NCBI GenBank assembly: GCA_030760725.1
Contig: JASWHV010000009.1
Coordinates: 92,306,780-92,370,779, forward strand
Source: Neostapfia colusana
Lineage: Eukaryota; Streptophyta; Magnoliopsida; Poales; Poaceae
Reading direction: 5' to 3'
Length of the DNA stretch: 64,000 nucleotides
The position numbers and the translations under genes were made by a program. The notes beneath the pieces are model-generated. The model searched no databases. It was not told the DNA's origin and saw only the letters and a program-made list of their open reading frames with translations. Shown one piece after another: positions 11,360 through 21,264 of the stretch (position 1 is the stretch's first letter; every line of letters begins with the position of its first letter).

Positions 11360-13027
11360 ATGTCGAGATCCATAGATAGTCCTCTCCCCAACCCCATTGC
11401 AGAGGTGGCTCGCCATGCCGCCTATCGTGCAACAGCCAAGGCCGAAGCAGCTAGGGCTCCTGAGGCTGCAGCTAGGGAGGCTCGGACAAAGAAACGTGCT
11501 GACAGAGAAGCACAAGCGTCTCAGTCCATTGATCCTCCAAGAAGGAAGAGGCTAGTTACCATAAAGGAAAAGCAACAAGCTCAGTCACAGGGAACTGCTC
11601 AAGACAAAGGCAAAGGGAAAGCAGCGGATCCCTATAGGAAAAAGGCTTTGTCCAATAGGGGTCTGGTCATTCGTGACAACCCTAGGCGTGGGGGGGGATA
11701 TCCCCCACAAGGACCAGTTGGGCCTCTTGAGAGAGCACCTCCCATGCACAATCTAAACAACCAACCCAACTTGGCAAGTGCAACATTCAAAGGCAATGGA
11801 GCTGAGAAAGCTAGAAGGCTAAGAGAGGAAGAAGTTTACAAGTTTGGGAAGGCCACACCAGACCCTCGCTTCTGGTGTGACTTCCATTGTGACAATTACC
11901 GGCATGTCTATCTCCAAATGAAGACACCGGTAGTCGATGCTCAGTGGGTGGATTGGTCCTATATGGCAAACAAGAACCATCAAGCCTTTGATGCAGTGAT
12001 TGAAGTTGTAGAACGCCATGGAATCAAGGACTTGATGGGATTTCAATACGATTGGAATATTGAAGTCATAGTCCAATTCTACACCACCCGCTACTTCCAC
12101 ACATATTGAGACAATAAGATCACTTGGATGACTAATGGTGTTGTGTACTCGGTGCTATATGATGACTTTGCAAGGAACCTCGGGCTTGAAGAGCATATGA
12201 ACTATGAGATCATAGTTCACAAGGAAAGGACCTTGGGAAAGGATGACTTGGATTTTATGTAGCCATCATACCTCACCTATGAGCCATCCTCAACTCACAA
12301 TATCAACCCTTTCTTTGGAGTGCTCAACTGAGTTTTGAGGAAGACTCTAGCACCCAAGGATGGAGATGCGGGGATGATACAAGGGTATCTAAGGAACTTG
12401 ATGAAGCTACTAAATGATGATGAGAAGTTCAACGTCTTCGACTACATTTACAACGACATCTTCAACATCTCCCACACTCCAAACAGGTCTTGTGGCTATG
12501 CACCATACATTATGTGCATGATCGAGAAAGTCACCTGCGTGGAATTTGCCAAGGACATGAAGCATAGGAAGCTGCGTCCACAAATGCTGACTCCTCTTCC
12601 TTGCCCTCCTTTGTCCTTGGGTAGAAGCTCCTCCGCAGCTCCATCTTCCTCAGCTGGGCTGTCTGCTCCTCTGTCGTCGAGTGGCTCCTCTAGTGGGCTA
12701 CTCAAAATCTTCAAGGCGATTTTCTCTTCATGCCGGAAGGTGGAAGTTCGCACACAATGGATGAAGCAACGGAAAGAGAAGTACCTCAATGCAATGTGCA
12801 ACAAGATGGAGATACCTATGTCTCCACCACCATCGGAAGATGAAGGAGTAACCGAGTTTCCCACTCTCATTGAGGATGAGCTTGCCTTCTTTGGTGAAGG
12901 TAGTTCCTCCTCTGTTGCTCCTCCTACTTCCCACGCTCAACATGTGGATGAGGATGAAGATGACTATGAAGATGAAGAGACTCAAAGCGAACAAGGCAAA
13001 GATCAAGATGAAGACGATAACGATTAG
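11360..13027 (+). pseudogene. SIR-V extra (env-like / ORF3) protein, three in-frame stops
   Basis: One reading frame of about 555 codons from ATG at 11360 to TAG at 13025-13027, interrupted by TGA at 12107-12109, TAG at about 12260 and TGA at about 12329. Residues 1-160 are basic and Ala/Arg/Lys-rich. A conserved domain of unknown function follows, with WVDWSYM, DLMGFQYDW and YSVLYDDFARNLGL, then RKTLAPKDGD and NRSCGYAPYIM. The end is Ser-rich and then strongly acidic (Glu/Asp run at about 12950-13020). Proteins with these words occur downstream of pol in some Sirevirus-like grass elements, where they are called env-like or unclassified. No clear signal peptide or transmembrane segment is visible, so an envelope role is doubtful. 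A candidate 3' splice site lies just before the ATG at 11351-11356. Confidence 0.65.
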
Positions 13028-13447
13028 GCCCTTCTCTCTTTTCTCTTCCTTTTTGTTGCTTTGATGCCAAAGGGGAGAGAAAGAGGGGGAATAGTCTAGT
13101 TTAGCTTTTTAAAATCCTTGTCCTGCTTTGTAATGTTTATGCCACATTATGTCTCATTATGACTTCATATTACATTATGTTGAGATGATCTTGTTAATTT
13201 ATATAATTTATATTCCCTTCAATGCATTTTGCACTCTTTTTATCACATCACACTTAGGCACCCCACCATAACACATGTGTGTAAGGAATCCCCATAGAAT
13301 CCATTCATGTGCATATTTTCTTGATGAACTCTTATGCACACATTTAGGGGGAGTACATCATACATATATGTATTATGAAAACAAACTCTTAAATCCATTC
13401 ATCGAGAGTCTTAATGTGTTGTCATCAATCACCAAAAAGGGGGAGAT
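13028..13447 (+). promoter_or_regulatory. SIR-V spacer with repeated polypurine tracts
   Basis: Non-coding. It holds three purine runs: 13070-13096 (ggggagagaaagaggggg), 13347-13352 (aggggg with an a/g tail) and 13435-13446 (aaaaagggggag), the last directly next to the LTR. The last is the likely functional plus-strand primer. Duplicated polypurine tracts are a described Sirevirus trait. Confidence 0.65.
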
Positions 13448-13744
13448 TGAAAGTGCATCTAGGTAATCCCCGTGGGTTTTTGATGATTGATGATGACAAT
13501 TAAGATACTAATGAGCTTTAATGAGTATGAGCACAGGTCTTTGAGATGAGAATGAATGTGGAGTCCCTCAAAAAGCAAAAAAAAAACTTGCAAGAGTAGA
13601 AAATAGGATTTTATTCTTGAGTTTCACATTTTCTAGTTGTGTAGTTGGCCTTCTCTTTTAGAGTGCCTGAGAATCATTAGAGAGCTCAACTTTTAGTTAG
13701 AATTTTTGTGAGGGAATAGTCCTGGGCATAGCTTAGAATGTAGA

Positions 13745-14330
13745 CCGGACTCGTTCCCGGACCCAAGTCCGGACGAGTCCGAGGTTCGGACTTGTCCGTT
13801 TTATGCCGGACTAGTCCGTTCTTGTGTGAGTCTGAGCCTTTTTGAGACGAAGTCCCAGAAGGTTGGACTAGTCTGGAGGAAATCCCTCTATGACCTCGGA
13901 CTTGTCCGTTGTGGACCGACTAGTCTGGTTGTGTGAGGTGAGTGCGGCCACTGGGTTAAGTCTCAGAAGGTCGGACTAGTCCGCTCAGCTGGCCGGACTA
14001 GTCCAGTTCTTCAGACTAGTCCGGTTTAGAACGGAACAATTGTTCCTGTGTGAGCTCGGACTAGTCTGGACATGGCCAGACTAGTCTGTAATGTGAGATT
14101 AGAGAGTTTTGGGACTAAGTCTGGTAAAGCTGGACTAGTCCGCCCATGTGGCCAGACTAGTCCGCTACTAGCCAGACTAGTCCATTCTCAACCAGGGTTT
14201 AATGACCGTTTTAAAGACCATTTGATTCAAAAGTGTTGGGGATTTTAGTTTTTAGCCTTGGTGACATAGGTGGTCCCCCCAAGGCCGGACTAGTCCGAGG
14301 TTCTGGCTGGACTAGTCCAGACTTTAGCAG
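13745..14330 (+). repeat. Array of CGGACTAGTCCG-type palindromes in U3
   Basis: Exact 12-nt palindromes at 13807-13818, 13972-13983 and 14286-14297, with further one- or two-mismatch copies. All lie upstream of the TATA box at 14357. Two more ACTAGT sites are near the LTR end (15026 and 15047). Related GGAC/GTCC palindromes are known from maize Sirevirus LTRs. Confidence 0.8.
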
Positions 14331-14356
14331 GTGTAACGGTTGGATGTCGGGATCCC

Positions 14357-14364
14357 TATAAAAA
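14357..14364 (+). promoter_or_regulatory. Candidate TATA box, SIR-V LTR
   Basis: TATAAAAA, 910 bp into the LTR, directly after the palindrome array. Typical U3 promoter placement. Confidence 0.6.
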
Positions 14365-15132
14365 GGGACCCCCATCTTCAAATGGATAACTCTACAACCC
14401 TAGCGCCGAAAACTCTTTCCTTGAGCTCTTCTAAGCCTCTTTCTTAACCTTCTTGACCCCTAAGATTGGATCTTGAGGGGTTTGGGGATTTTTGAGAGGA
14501 GAGACGCGGTAATCAATGTTTGAGATCTTGGTTTGAATCTCTTGCACTCTAATCGTTGATTTGAGTTCGTGGCTGTTGTATTTTGTTTCCTAGAACTGCT
14601 AGGTGGTTGTAGGGAGCCTCAAGTTGTGAGTAGCCCCTAGAATCTTGTATTCACCATTTGATTGATAGTGAAGAACCCGGGCTTGACCTTGGTGATCGCT
14701 CGGTGAGGGTAGGGTTGAAAGAGACCCGGTCGTTTGTGTACTCCTCAACGGGGACGTAGATTATTGTGTGGAATCGAACCTCGGGATAAATTGAGTCTCT
14801 TGATTCCTTTACTTTCTCGCTTAATCACTAGAATTGATTGTTAGGATTTGTTTCGCTCAAAACTTGTTAGTTGCCTTATAGTTGTGAATCTTGCAATCCA
14901 ACCAGTTTCTCTTTCACAAACTAGTTGATTAGTTTGTTAGATAACCCACGTATCTTATGCTTGAACAAACTTGGAAAGAAATCCATAAAAACGCAACCTT
15001 TACCTAATTTCTATACCTAGACCGTACTAGTCTGCCCCCTGACCGGACTAGTCAGGCCCTTCAGGTTTAATCCGGCTGTTTTTGGTAGTTTCAGGTTTTA
15101 TTAGCTTATTCACCCCCTCTAGGCAACTTTCA

Positions 15133-15862
15133 GTCCTCCTTGGGATCAGCGGCCTCCTGCATGGGCTTTTTACCTCTGTTGTTTGGAGGGCCCGACTCTT
15201 TCCCCAAAAGCCCCTTGAGAAGGGTGCAATCCTTGAATGCGTGTTTGACATAGAAGGCGTGATTGGTGCATGCCTTCTCCAGCAACTTCACGAAGTGGTC
15301 GGTCTGCATCTGGGCTAGCCTCTTGCCTTCGCGGCATTTGGCCGTCGCGACCAGGTCCGAGTCCGCCTCGGTTTGGTGTCGCTGTTTGTCAACTCGGACC
15401 CTCTTCCTACTCTCATCTTTTTGATGAGGCGCTACGTCCTTCCTCATGTCGGGTGTCTTTGGTGTCATCTGGTTGAAGATCACCACGATTACCTCTTCTC
15501 TCAAGGTGTGGTTGGTGGCGACAACAAGCAACTCTTTAGGGATCCTCGGCTTGACGCAGCTGAGCTTGGGTACTAGGGACTTGCATGTCGTCCCAGAGAG
15601 TAACGCCCTAACGACATCCACGTCAACGACATCGGGGTGCTCGTTGCACTTCTTGGGGAAGCGTCTGATGTATTGCCTCAGGGTCTCGCTGGGCTCCTGC
15701 CGACATGCCTTGAGATCCCATGAATTCTCAGGGCGAATGTAAGTGCCCTGGAAGTTGCCGATGAAGGTGTCCTTCAGCTCGGCCCAGCTTCGTTGCCATC
15801 TGCCGGGAGGTATTCAAGCCACTCCCAGGCGGAGTCTGTCAAATAAATGGGGAGGTACTAGA
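15133..15862 (-). pseudogene. TAT-IV gag, C-terminal part
   Basis: Minus-strand gag of a Tat-lineage gypsy element. In reading order it shows YLPIYLTDSAWEWLEYLP (after a TAG at about 15852), then NFQGTYIRPENSWDLK, then LLSGTTCKSLVPKL and PKELLVVATNH. It finishes with CTNHAFYVKHAFKDC, a Cys/His cluster like the divergent RNA-binding finger of this lineage. Gag forms the virus-like particle. There is a frameshift at about 15785. The 3' part of gag and all of pol are cut off by SIR-V at 15132/15133. The N-terminal side continues, after the TEK-II insertion, at 42453; coding phase and family words join across the target duplication, which confirms the nesting. Confidence 0.8.
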
Positions 15863-15867
15863 TGATG
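15863..15867 (+). repeat. Target site duplication of TEK-II, left copy (tgatg)
   Basis: Identical to 42448-42452. With this duplication the 5' LTR starts TGAGAAATCC, one substitution from the 3' LTR start TGTGAAATCC. Confidence 0.8.
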
Positions 15868-17540
15868 TGAGAAATCCTAAAACTCTAGCAAGTGGAGCTG
15901 CAAATCACACCGAGAAAATGAGAGGGAATTTAAACTTTTTAATATAAAGGTGTGAGCTCCAAGTCTAATGTGAACTTGCAAAAAAATTCAAACCGGGAGA
16001 TCTAAATCCACAATTTGGTTCTCCAGACATCCAATAATAGCCCGGCAAATGTTCAGTCCACATGGGAAAGGATTTCCTATTTGTTGGAATTAAAACAGGA
16101 GGCAACTCAAATTTTAATTTAAACTTCAGTTTCAAATTCCGACTTCACCGAAATCAAAATTTGAGTGCACCATTGTGTTCCTCATATTCCTTTTGGCCTA
16201 TCCTCCAAGTTAGATCAAATTTGGAGCTCCTTTGCTATTTTAAAAGGAATTGGGGATAAGGGGAGAAGTGGACCCCACATGTCGACGGCGGAGGCAGGAA
16301 CCGACTCTGTTTCACCGGGAGCACGCCACCTCCTGCTCGTGGGCGCCAACCGACTCTACCAAGTGCCAGCTACTGCTCTGTGGCTGAGGACACCAAGTGA
16401 AGCATCGTGATCAGCACGCACTGCCCACGTGAACCATCTCCCTCGCTCTCCACATTCTCCTCGCACAGCCGAAGAAAACACAGCCGCTGCCCGACTGCTC
16501 GGGGCCCGGGCGACACAAGCTCCATCGTGGCCGACGTTCAACATGAAAAATGACCGCCCTCGGGTACTAAACACGACCGTGCAACCCTCTCATATTCTCA
16601 TGCATCGCCAAGGACGAATTTGGTCGTTTAGTGTTTCAGTGTTCTTTGGACCGAGCCGCACAAATCTTAAAATTCGTAATAATCAAGCCACCATCACTTG
16701 TGCTGAGCTATAAACATGATCTAGACTTTCCCATGCTCCTCTAGGATCAAGAACCTCTAGGCGCTGCTCTTCAAGAATTTTGAGCCGCCGCCGGTTTTGG
16801 CCCTAGGTCGCCGATGAACTCACGTTTGCAGCCACATTTGAGCTGATTTGAGCTCATGAAGGTGATGGGGATCCACCACGGTGCTCTAGGAAGAAAAACC
16901 GAAGCATTTGAGCCATTCTAGTGCATGTTCGACGTCGCCGATGTAGAGCCACCGCTTGTCGCCGATGCCTTTCCGGTGATCGAGGGCCCCGGCCGACCAC
17001 ATGGACGAGCTCCCCGTGCTCCTAAAGTGAGGGGTGACGAGTTGGATCCATAGGGGAGGCCGGAAGAGCGTTTCCCGCGGAGCTCGCCGGAGAGCGCCGC
17101 CACCCGATACTGCCAGGCGAGGAAGAAGGAAACTGTGCAGTGGGGCGCCATGGTTTAAACATTTCATTCATTTTCAGTTTTCAGTTCTACTTCAATTGCT
17201 CATAACTTTTATAAGGAACCTTCAAAAATTGTCAAATAAATTCCATTGGATTCTTCTCGGTGAGTACTATCCAGGGGTGCATCCTAATATTTATGAAAAT
17301 CCCTGGATTGGGCTCATTAATTCACATAACGAAAGTTTTGTAGGATTTATTCTAGGAGTTCTGTGTATTGAAAGATTCCCAAATTTGGGAAGGACATTCT
17401 TCCAAAAATACTTGAACTCCAGTAAAAATTTCAGAGGCATTGGACCTCATTTGCTTGTCCAAATGATGATTCAATCTTGTATCTCTCTGAAAATTAGGAA
17501 AAATGACAGAAACAGTTTTCCAGCTTTTAGCCCAATCTTG
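15868..17540 (+). repeat. TEK-II 5' LTR, first piece
   Basis: Collinear with 38697-40411 of the 3' LTR. It breaks off at cccaatcttg (17531-17540), where SIR-VI sequence starts. GC-rich middle (16260-17130) with chance open frames; no gene. Confidence 0.85.
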
Positions 17541-18455
17541 CTATGGCTAGGTCCGACATGTGTTTGGTTAGCTCCGGCGGTAGGTCTGACTAGCTTTGGT
17601 ATGTTCCGGTGCTAGGTTCTGCTAGTTTTGGTAAGCTCCGGCTCAAGGTCCAGTTAGCTTTGGAAAGGTCCAGAGCTAAATCGCAATGGTTCTGTTTTTA
17701 CCATGCAAATGTTTCGAACTTGCTTTACATCTATGGAAAGTTTGTTTAGTATTGTTTTACTAAGTTTTTGAAGTGTTATGGCTGTTTACAGTGGTTAACA
17801 TTTTGCTATGGTTTGCAACATGCTTATGGTGTTCACGTAAAGTGTTGTGGTTTTTGGAACTAACGTGAGTCAAGTCGTGCACTTGTGCTCGAAAGTATTG
17901 GTTGTTTATTCATTTGCAGGTGTTACTTGAGTTCAAGATATGGCTGGTGACGGGATTCATTAAACTAGTCTTAGGGAGAAGATGAGGTTCAACAACCAAG
18001 TTCAGGAGGAATTGTGGTTGAGTTGATCGGGAGGTCGCGCAGCATGTTTGGATCAAGAACAATGCATATGAAGGTATCGTGGACGTCGTTGGAAGGTGTT
18101 TGCACGTGTGCAACGAGTTCATGGACGTGGCAACATGGTTCCAAGGCGTGATGAAAAGATGTGGACGTAAAGAATTGGTAGGAAAGGTCCAACTGGCTGG
18201 ATTATGGACTCAGGCTGCGGCTGAGTCGGTTATGGCTCAAATATTGAAAGATTTGAGTTTGTTATGATAGGATTTCATGTGGGACACGAAGTTGAGTTGT
18301 TTTAGAAAGGTTGGATACGTTCCTAAGGTGTTTGGAAGTCTTAAGATTGCTTCTATCTGCGTATAGAAGAGTCTTGAGCAGTTATGGAAAGTTTCGATTC
18401 AGAAACTGAGTTGGATTAGAGTCCTAGTTAGGATGGGGTTGGCCTCTGGGCTGGT

Positions 18456-18462
18456 TATATAA
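18456..18462 (+). promoter_or_regulatory. TATA box, SIR-VI 5' LTR
   Basis: TATATAA, conserved at 26667-26673 in the 3' LTR. An AATAAA follows 61 bp downstream. Confidence 0.65.
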
Positions 18463-18522
18463 GCAAGGGAGGCCAGACCACGTGGCAAGATGACCTTGGG
18501 CTGTTCCTCTTATGTTTTGATC

Positions 18523-18528
18523 AATAAA
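18523..18528 (+). terminator. AATAAA polyadenylation signal, SIR-VI 5' LTR
   Basis: Conserved at 26734-26739 in the 3' LTR, shortly downstream of the TATA box, as expected for the R region. Confidence 0.5.
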
Positions 18529-19061
18529 ATTCATAATTTAGAGGAGCTTTTGTGCCTTGTTCGTCCGACTTGTTTTTGTCAAGTCTTTCTCGTCGAGTTT
18601 CTGGACAGCATGACAGTGCTTCGGTGTTTTCATCATAACTCAAGTTTTACCGATCAAATTGACGTGATTCTTTTTGGGTTGTCTTTAAAACCTGATTATC
18701 TATAATCTATGAAAATTTCACTGTCATTGTATTTGTAGTTTCTGATATACACGAGGTTCTTTGCAGTGTTGCAGATCTGGTTTTTACTCGAGTAGAACAG
18801 ATCGACCCTTGTTTGATCTTTAGATCATAACTTGAGTTTTTTTGACGGATTTCCGTGATTCTTGTTGTTATGTCTTCTTGACTTGATTATCTATAATCTA
18901 TATCACTTTTGTCATGGTTGAACACATTTATATTAGTCGCATACACGGTTTCTTTAACAGATCGATTTTCTACCGAGGGGGTTTTGTTGCTTCCGCTAAA
19001 AAGTTTAAATCTACCATTCACCCCCTCTGGTAGCTTTTCACGTTCTCTTCGATCCTACAAT

Positions 19062-19073
19062 TGGTATCAGAGC
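19062..19073 (+). promoter_or_regulatory. SIR-VI primer binding site (tRNA-iMet type)
   Basis: TGGTATCAGAGC, two bases after the LTR end at 19059. Confidence 0.9.
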
Positions 19074-19120
19074 CACGGTGCTCTAATCTTTGTGATTTGT
19101 ACGTGCTTTGACTAATCATC

Positions 19121-20110
19121 ATGGAGAAATACTCCGCAAAACCTTGTGTGTTCAGTGGCATTGATTTTCAGGTTTGGAAGGCACGTATGGAGGCTTTCAT
19201 CCAGGCGCAAGGCTTCACAATATGGGAAAAGGTGTACAAGCCTTATGACGTGCCGCCAAACGATCAAGTCACAGCTACGAACATGAGAGATGTCGACAAC
19301 AACAACAAAGCATGGAACTTGATCATACAAGGATTAACTCAAAGTGACTTTGACCGTGTTGCACACCCCCGATCTGCATACGATGTGTGGAAAGCACTTT
19401 GTGACTACCATGAAGGATCCAACATGATCAAGGAGGTAAGACAAGATATGTTCACAAAAGAATACATGTGCTTCGAGATGCAACCCTGTGAGTCAATCGA
19501 TGATCTCTTTGCTCGCTTCAATAAAATTCTCAGCAACTTGCGTAGTGTCAACGTTAATTTTTCAGATTCTGAAAATGCTAGGCAATTACTAAGTGCATTA
19601 GACATGTCAATTTGGTTGATGAAAGTTACATCTATTCATAAATCTACTGTCATGAGTACACTTACATTATATGTGCTATATTCTAAGTTAAAAACTCATG
19701 AAATTGACCTAATATCACGTAAGAACCCCAACAAGTCTCTTGCATTTGTTTCACAACATGACATGCCTAGCTCTAGTCAATCTTCATCTTGTGGTACACT
19801 TTCTTTGTTGTCCTCTCTAACTCTTGAACAGATTCAAGAATTTCCAGAGGAAGAACTTGCACTCATATCTACTCGGTTCTCAAAAGCATTGCAAAATGTG
19901 AGAACTAGAAGGAGAAAAAGTGTCGGACCTCAACGATGCTTCGAATGTGGTAAGACAGGACATTTTCATACGGATTGCCCTAACCTTTCAGGTCCTACTT
20001 CCCGTGATGAAAAACAAACTAGGACGAAGCACTCCTCTACAAACGATAAGAAAAAGAAGAAGGGTTTTATAGGACGCCAATTGGTAAATAGTTTTATCTC
20101 TGCACTTTAA
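19121..20110 (+). pseudogene. SIR-VI gag (copia type), main part
   Basis: 329 codons from ATG 61 bp after the 5' LTR to TAA at 20108-20110. Residues about 15-190 are a copia gag (UBN2-like) domain, with WKARMEAFIQ and SAYDVWKALCDYHEG. A nucleocapsid knuckle, CFECGKTGHFHTDC, is at about residues 274-287, followed by a Lys-rich tail. The protein would form the particle and bind RNA. The region after the core (LDMSIWLMKVTSIHKS) has drifted from the usual family wording. The stop is probably a mutation, since the same frame continues into an acidic and coiled-coil segment. Confidence 0.85.
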
Positions 20111-21223
20111 GAACTTGGCTCGGGCGATGTGGACATCAGAAGTGACGAAGATGAAGATGATTTGGCAAACATATGCTTCATGGCGGGCAAGTCAAGTTCA
20201 AGTATGGAGGAGGCAGAACACAACAGTCACAATGAAGAGGTGTGTCCTACTTGTGAAGAAATGTGTGATGCTATTTCTCGTGCTACTGTTATAGTTAAGA
20301 AAAAGGACAAAAAGCTTAGAGACAATGCTGTTAAAATTGAGTCACTAGAATCTGAAATTAATCGTTTGAAATCTTTGATTCCTAGTGATGATTCTTGTTC
20401 CTCATGTGATTTAATATATGAACCATTGTCCTCTCTAAGAAGTGCACATACCTCCACACTTGATAAACTTGAGTTAGAGATTGAAAGAACATAGAGATTG
20501 CTGCACTTAATGATAAAAACTTGAAAGATGCTTGTTGTTCTACAATTGATTTGCATTGTTCTACTTGTGATGATCTTAATAAGAAACTACAAGATGCTAT
20601 GAATGAAATTACTATATTGAAAAATGCTTTACGTTCTCATGAAGTGAAGTATTGTTCCAATTGCAAACTAAAGGAAAAACTTCATGTCAAAACAGCCTAG
20701 ACTTGTCTAAGAAACTTGATGACATGAATAGGACACTAGAGCGGTTTTACAAATGGCAATAAAAATCTGAACTTGCTGTTGAATTCTTCTAAATCTTGCA
20801 ATGATAAAACTGGTTTAGGTTTTGATTCCCATGCTCATGCTAAAGCACATCCACCTAAAATCATAAAGTCATTAGTAAGTGGTTTGATTAAAACAGTTCC
20901 TAAACAAAAAAGAAGTGGTTTTTAAATCTGCAGGAGTGTTGTCTCATTCGGTTTCAAATAAACATGTTGTCTGCTCATCTAGATATGAACATAAAGTTAA
21001 ATTTCATTGTACCTACTGTGGTAGAGATGGTTATGTCATAGATTTTTGTTATAGACTAGCTAAGCAACAGAAAAAGGAAAGAATGATTGCTAGATCACAT
21101 AAAAACTGTGCAAAACTTGTTGCGTGTGCTGAACCGAATTTTAGGAATATGCAACCTGCTGTAATGAGTCAAAAACATGCAAAGTTTGCTTCCGGACCTA
21201 CTGTTTTTAGTGCTATCATGTAA
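20111..21223 (+). pseudogene. SIR-VI gag extension: coiled coil and second zinc finger
   Basis: In frame with the gag above, 20129-20494 encodes an acidic stretch (DEDEDDLANICFMA), a CPTCEEMCDA segment and a Lys/Glu/Leu-rich likely coiled coil. Frameshifts fill 20495-20914. The original frame returns at 20915-21223 with a second knuckle, CTYCGRDGYVIDFC, in which the usual His is Tyr. Sirevirus Gag proteins are long and contain coiled coils, which fits. The stop at 21223 and a frame change separate it from protease. Confidence 0.7.
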
Positions 21224-21264
21224 CACCTCGTAGGTCAGTAGTTGGGTACAAAAATCCTCAAACT

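Larger units (their letters stand above)
11274..15132 (+). mobile_element. SIR-V: 3' part of a Sirevirus-like copia element
   Basis: Plus-strand fragment: an extra ORF downstream of where pol would be (11360-13027), a spacer with several polypurine tracts, and the 3' LTR (13448-15132). The 5' LTR, gag and pol are not in the window; TEK-I is inserted at 11273/11274 and the remainder should continue left of it. SIR-V itself is inserted in the gag of TAT-IV, whose minus-strand coding resumes at 15133. An env-like third ORF, repeated polypurine tracts and palindrome-rich LTRs are known Sirevirus traits. Assignment is made without pol, so it is inferred. Confidence 0.7.
13448..15132 (+). repeat. 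SIR-V 3' LTR with ACTAGT palindrome array
   Basis: Starts TGAAAGTGCATC right after a polypurine tract and ends CAACTTTCA; the ends form the short inverted repeat TGAAAGT/ACTTTCA. It contains a TATA box at 14357-14364. It also contains fifteen ACTAGT hexamers, thirteen of them between 13810 and 14316. Outside the array it holds no gene. It adjoins TAT-IV gag at 15133. Confidence 0.85.
17541..19059 (+). repeat. SIR-VI 5' LTR, missing its first 130 bp
   Basis: Collinear with 25748-27272 of the 3' LTR, ending tcctaca. The corresponding first part of the LTR, 25618-25747, is absent here. It contains TATA and polyadenylation signals. Confidence 0.85.

Noticed and set aside
15861..15865. gatga as the TEK-II target duplication
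   Set aside because: It would put the 5' LTR start at 15866 and does not match the right flank. tgatg at 15863-15867 matches 42448-42452 exactly and aligns the two LTR starts with one substitution.
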